A stretch of DNA of 32,322 nucleotides from Amycolatopsis sp. MtRt-6 (GTDB taxonomy: Bacteria > Actinomycetota > Actinomycetes > Mycobacteriales > Pseudonocardiaceae): contig NZ_JADWPD010000056.1 of NCBI RefSeq assembly GCF_017308975.1, positions 1 to 32,322 of the forward strand. Reading direction: 5' to 3'. Positions 29,623 through 32,322 of the stretch are shown piece after piece (position 1 is the stretch's first letter; each line of letters begins with the position of its first letter). The position numbers were made by a program, and so were the translations under genes. The notes under the pieces were generated by a model. The model saw only the letters and a list, made by a program, of their open reading frames with translations. It made no database searches and had not been told where the DNA came from.

Positions 29623-32307
29623 ATGAATTTCTCCCTGGACGACCGGTACCGGCTCGACGAGGGCGCCATCTACCTGACGGGCATTCAGGCGCTGGTCCGG
29701 ACGGTCCGTGACCGGGCGAGGCTCGACCGGCTCCGCGGGCAGTCCTCCGCGTCCTTCATCTCCGGGTACGAGGGCTCGCCGCTGGCGGGTTACGACCTGG
29801 AGCTGGCCCGGCGCAAGAAGATGCTGGACGAGCTCGACGTCGTGCACCGTCCCGGCGTCAACGAGGAACTCGCCGCGACGTCGGTCATGGGCTCGCAGCT
29901 GACCTCGCGCGTCGGCACTCCGAAGTACGACGGGGTGACCGGGTACTGGTACGGCAAGTCGCCCGGCCTCGACCGTGCCTCGGACGCGATCCGGCACGCC
30001 AACCTGGTCGGCACCGATCCCCGCGGCGGGGCCGTGGCCCTCGTCGGTGACGATCCCGCGGGCAAATCCTCGTCGCTGGCTTGCTCTTCCGAGGTGGCGT
30101 TGGCCGACCTCTCGATCCCCACCCTGTTCCCCGCCGATTCCCAGGACGTGCTCGACTTCGGCCTCCACGCGCCCTACCTCTCCCGGTTCACCGGCCTGTG
30201 GTCCGGGCTCAAGATCGTCACCGCGGTGGCCGACGCCGCCTGCACCGCGACCGTCCACCCCGACCGCGTCCTGCCGACCTACGGCGACCTTCCCGAGAGC
30301 ACCTTCACCCCCGACGCCCGCTTGGCCGGCCCGGCCCTGCTGCGCCTCGAGCGAAGCATCGTCTCCGAACGACTGCCCCGCGCCTTCTCCTACGCCCGGA
30401 TCAACAAGCTCAACCGCATCGTCACCCGCTCGTCCGGCGACCGCATCGGCCTCATGGCCGCCGGAAAGACCTACCTCGACCTTCGCGAGGCGCTGGACGC
30501 GTTGGGGCTCGACGACGAAAGGCTGCGCCGCTACGGCATCCGGGTCGCGAAGATCGGCATGATCTGGCCGCTCGACCCCCAGGTGATCACCGAGTTCGCC
30601 GCGGGACTCGACGAAGTCATCGTCGTCGAGGAAAAACGACCCTTTCTCGAAAACGCCATCAAGGAAATCCTGTACGGCGTCTTACGGGCACCGATGGTGC
30701 TCGGCAAGACCGACACCGACGGCCGCGAACTGGTCAGTCCGGTCGGGGAACTCGACGCCGACCAGGTGGCCGCCGCGCTGAGCCGCCGTCTGGGCGACGT
30801 GCACGGGATCGAGTCGGCGCGCGCCTGGAAACGCCGCCCGGTCACGAGCCGGACGACACTTCCCCTGCTGACCCGCACGCCGTACTTCTGCTCCGGCTGC
30901 CCGCACAACTCCTCGACCAAGGTGCCCGAGGACACGCTCGTGGGCGCGGGCATCGGCTGCCACGCCATGGTCCTGATGATGGACGGCAAACACGCCGGCG
31001 ATGTCATCGGCCTCACCCAGATGGGCGGGGAAGGCGCGCAGTGGCTCGGCATGGCGCCCTTCCTGGCCGAGAACCACTTCATCCAGAACCTCGGTGACGG
31101 CACGTTCACCCACTCCGGAAGCCTCGCAATCCGCGCCGCGGTCGCCTCGGGCGAGAACATCACCTTCAAGCTGCTCTACAACGCCACGGTCGCGATGACC
31201 GGTGGCCAGGACCCCGCCGGCGGCCTGTCCCTGGACCAGGTGGCGAAGCTGCTTCTCGCCGAGGGCGTGTCCAAAGTGGTCATCACGACCGAGGACCGGA
31301 ACCGCGTGCCGGGCCGGCTGCTGCCCGCGGGAGTGGACGTCCACGAACGTGGTGACATCCTCGCCCTTCAGGAGGAGCTCGCCCAGGTCCCCGGGGTGAC
31401 GGTGCTGGTGCACGACCAGGAGTGCGCCGCCGAAAAGCGCCGCAAGCGCAAGCGCGGCCTCACCCCGACACCGACGACACGGATCGTGATCAACGAGCGC
31501 ATATGCGAAGGGTGCGGTGACTGCGGCGAAAAGTCCAACTGCATGTCGGTGCACCCGGTCGAGACCGAATTCGGCCGCAAGACCCGCATCCACCAGTCCT
31601 CGTGCAACCTCGACTACTCCTGCCTCGAAGGCGACTGCCCTTCGTTCGTGGCGGTAACACCCGGCACCGTCAAGGCCAAGCGGACGGCCGTCGCGGACCT
31701 GGGACCGGACGCGATCCCCGCGCCCACCATCCAGGCGGACCCGGACGACTTCGCGATGCGCATCACCGGGATCGGCGGGACCGGAGTGGTCACCGTCGCC
31801 CAGATCATCGCGACCGCCGCGGCCATCGACGGCCGCGCGGTCCGCAGCCTCGACCAGACCGGCTTGGCCCAGAAGGGCGGCGCCGTGGTCTCCGACCTCA
31901 AGTTCACTGCCACGCCGTCGGAGTCCTCCCCGAAGCTCCGCGCCGGATCGTGCGACCTGTACCTGATCTGCGACTCGCTGGTCGGGACCGATCCGGTCAA
32001 CCTCAAGGCGGCGTCGGCGGACAAGACCCTCGCCGTGCTGTCCACCACCCAGGTCCCCACCGGGCAGATGATCGTCGACACCGGAATCCGCTTCGCTGAA
32101 CAGAGCGCGATCCGCAGCGCCCTCGACAGCGCGGTGGCGCGCACCGTGTCCCTCGATGCCGGCCGCCTCGCACAAGAGCTCTTCGGGAGCGAGCAGGGCG
32201 AGTTCAATCGGTCGATGCAACACCGGGTGTTTGTAATGAGCGTAGCTGCTCGGCGAAGACCTCGGCCGGGGTTCGCCAGCCGAGGATCTTGCGGGGCCGG
32301 TTATTGA
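29623..32307 (+). CDS. Indolepyruvate ferredoxin oxidoreductase-family enzyme, 3' end cut by IS30
   Basis: The reading frame gives 894 residues. It starts with a pyrimidine-binding part (SFISGYEGSPLAGYDLEL, RPGVNEELAATSVMGSQL), has the thiamin-diphosphate motif GDGTFTHSGSLAIRAAV ending in LLYN (about residues 490-526), a ferredoxin-like cluster CEGCGDCGEKSNC (about 627-639) plus CNLDYSCLEGDC, and a gamma-type domain ITGIGGTGVVTVAQIIATAAA. It would oxidatively decarboxylate a 2-oxoacid to an acyl-CoA. Family members of this fused type run to roughly 1150 residues. Here similarity stops near AQELFGSEQ (about 32195) and the last 35 codons come from the opposite strand of an IS30 transposase, so it is truncated and probably inactive. 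AAAGG precedes the ATG. Confidence 0.9.
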   Translation: MNFSLDDRYRLDEGAIYLTGIQALVRTVRDRARLDRLRGQSSASFISGYEGSPLAGYDLELARRKKMLDELDVVHRPGVNEELAATSVMGSQLTSRVGTPKYDGVTGYWYGKSPGLDRASDAIRHANLVGTDPRGGAVALVGDDPAGKSSSLACSSEVALADLSIPTLFPADSQDVLDFGLHAPYLSRFTGLWSGLKIVTAVADAACTATVHPDRVLPTYGDLPESTFTPDARLAGPALLRLERSIVSERLPRAFSYARINKLNRIVTRSSGDRIGLMAAGKTYLDLREALDALGLDDERLRRYGIRVAKIGMIWPLDPQVITEFAAGLDEVIVVEEKRPFLENAIKEILYGVLRAPMVLGKTDTDGRELVSPVGELDADQVAAALSRRLGDVHGIESARAWKRRPVTSRTTLPLLTRTPYFCSGCPHNSSTKVPEDTLVGAGIGCHAMVLMMDGKHAGDVIGLTQMGGEGAQWLGMAPFLAENHFIQNLGDGTFTHSGSLAIRAAVASGENITFKLLYNATVAMTGGQDPAGGLSLDQVAKLLLAEGVSKVVITTEDRNRVPGRLLPAGVDVHERGDILALQEELAQVPGVTVLVHDQECAAEKRRKRKRGLTPTPTTRIVINERICEGCGDCGEKSNCMSVHPVETEFGRKTRIHQSSCNLDYSCLEGDCPSFVAVTPGTVKAKRTAVADLGPDAIPAPTIQADPDDFAMRITGIGGTGVVTVAQIIATAAAIDGRAVRSLDQTGLAQKGGAVVSDLKFTATPSESSPKLRAGSCDLYLICDSLVGTDPVNLKAASADKTLAVLSTTQVPTGQMIVDTGIRFAEQSAIRSALDSAVARTVSLDAGRLAQELFGSEQGEFNRSMQHRVFVMSVAARRRPRPGFASRGSCGAGY

Positions 32308-32322
32308 TCGTGAAGGCGATGG
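32196..32322. mobile_element. IS30-family insertion sequence, one end
   Basis: The inner part is the 3' end of an IS30-type transposase gene on the minus strand. The element boundary is placed where similarity of the oxidoreductase frame ends, at about 32190-32203; the exact terminal repeat and target duplication cannot be read because the other end lies outside the window. Confidence 0.75.
32204..32322 (-). CDS. IS30-family transposase, C-terminal fragment (runs off the window)
   Basis: On the minus strand the last 38 residues read IAFTINNRPRKILGWRTPAE followed by VFAEQLRSLQTPGVASTD and a TGA stop at 32206-32204. The N-x-R-P-R-K-x-L-G-W-x-T-P-A-E block is the conserved C-terminal end of the IS30 DDE integrase domain. 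The rest of the gene is beyond the window. The orientation is opposite to the disrupted oxidoreductase gene. Confidence 0.88.
   Translation of the reverse strand, partial: IAFTINNRPRKILGWRTPAEVFAEQLRSLQTPGVASTD

Noticed and set aside
1..32322. CRISPR arrays, tRNA, rRNA, known riboswitches
   Set aside because: I looked for regular direct repeats, tRNA-like cloverleaf arms and conserved leader motifs and found none I could defend.

Overview
The window is high-GC actinobacterial DNA. GTG starts, GTGA/ATGA overlaps, GAF-ANTAR, STAS, DUF5994 and DUF6292 proteins, and the coding style suggest a Pseudonocardiaceae-type genome such as Amycolatopsis; this is inferred from gene content, not from a marker gene. 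I see no rRNA, tRNA or CRISPR array.

Region A (1-15350) looks like a general stress, envelope and dormancy neighbourhood of small conserved actinobacterial genes: a triple BON-domain protein, a slipin/band-7 membrane protein, a GNAT acetyltransferase, three DUF5994 paralogues, a phosphoribosyltransferase, two adjacent GAF-ANTAR regulators, an HRYFTH-type acyl desaturase coupled to DUF5994, DUF6292, an AI-2E family permease, a short HPF/RaiA-like ribosome factor, a small RGCVC cysteine protein, a GCS2-type carboxylate-amine ligase, and a tandem-STAS protein coupled to a sigma-region-4-like protein. A second, frameshifted front-end-type desaturase (HQIEHH) closes the region.

Region B (about 15400-24440) is a lipid/acyl-CoA and detoxification block that appears to hold two interleaved TetR regulons. 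One regulator (22611-23195) is predicted to bind ATTATGAYCRTAMT sites found before itself, before an MDR oxidoreductase and before a pair of alpha/beta hydrolases. The other (20985-21668) is predicted to bind TGTAAC-N3-GTTACA sites found between itself and a divergent operon (enoyl-CoA hydratase, alpha/beta hydrolase, acyl-CoA synthetase) and before a convergent SDR gene. The block is bordered by an SDR remnant and an IS5-type transposase remnant.

Region C (24446-32322) is a compact catabolic cluster: a GntR/FCD regulator divergent from an MFS transporter, then leuC/leuD paralogues, an RraA-like aldolase and an indolepyruvate:ferredoxin-oxidoreductase-family enzyme. The three genes from leuC to the aldolase overlap by GTGA. 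The last gene is cut by an IS30-family element that runs off the window end.

Three genes (the desaturase near 14.7 kb, the acyl-CoA synthetase near 18.4 kb and the hydrolase near 19.47 kb) are each interrupted by one shift at a short C/G run. Either there are several fresh pseudogenes or the assembly has homopolymer errors; sequence alone cannot decide.
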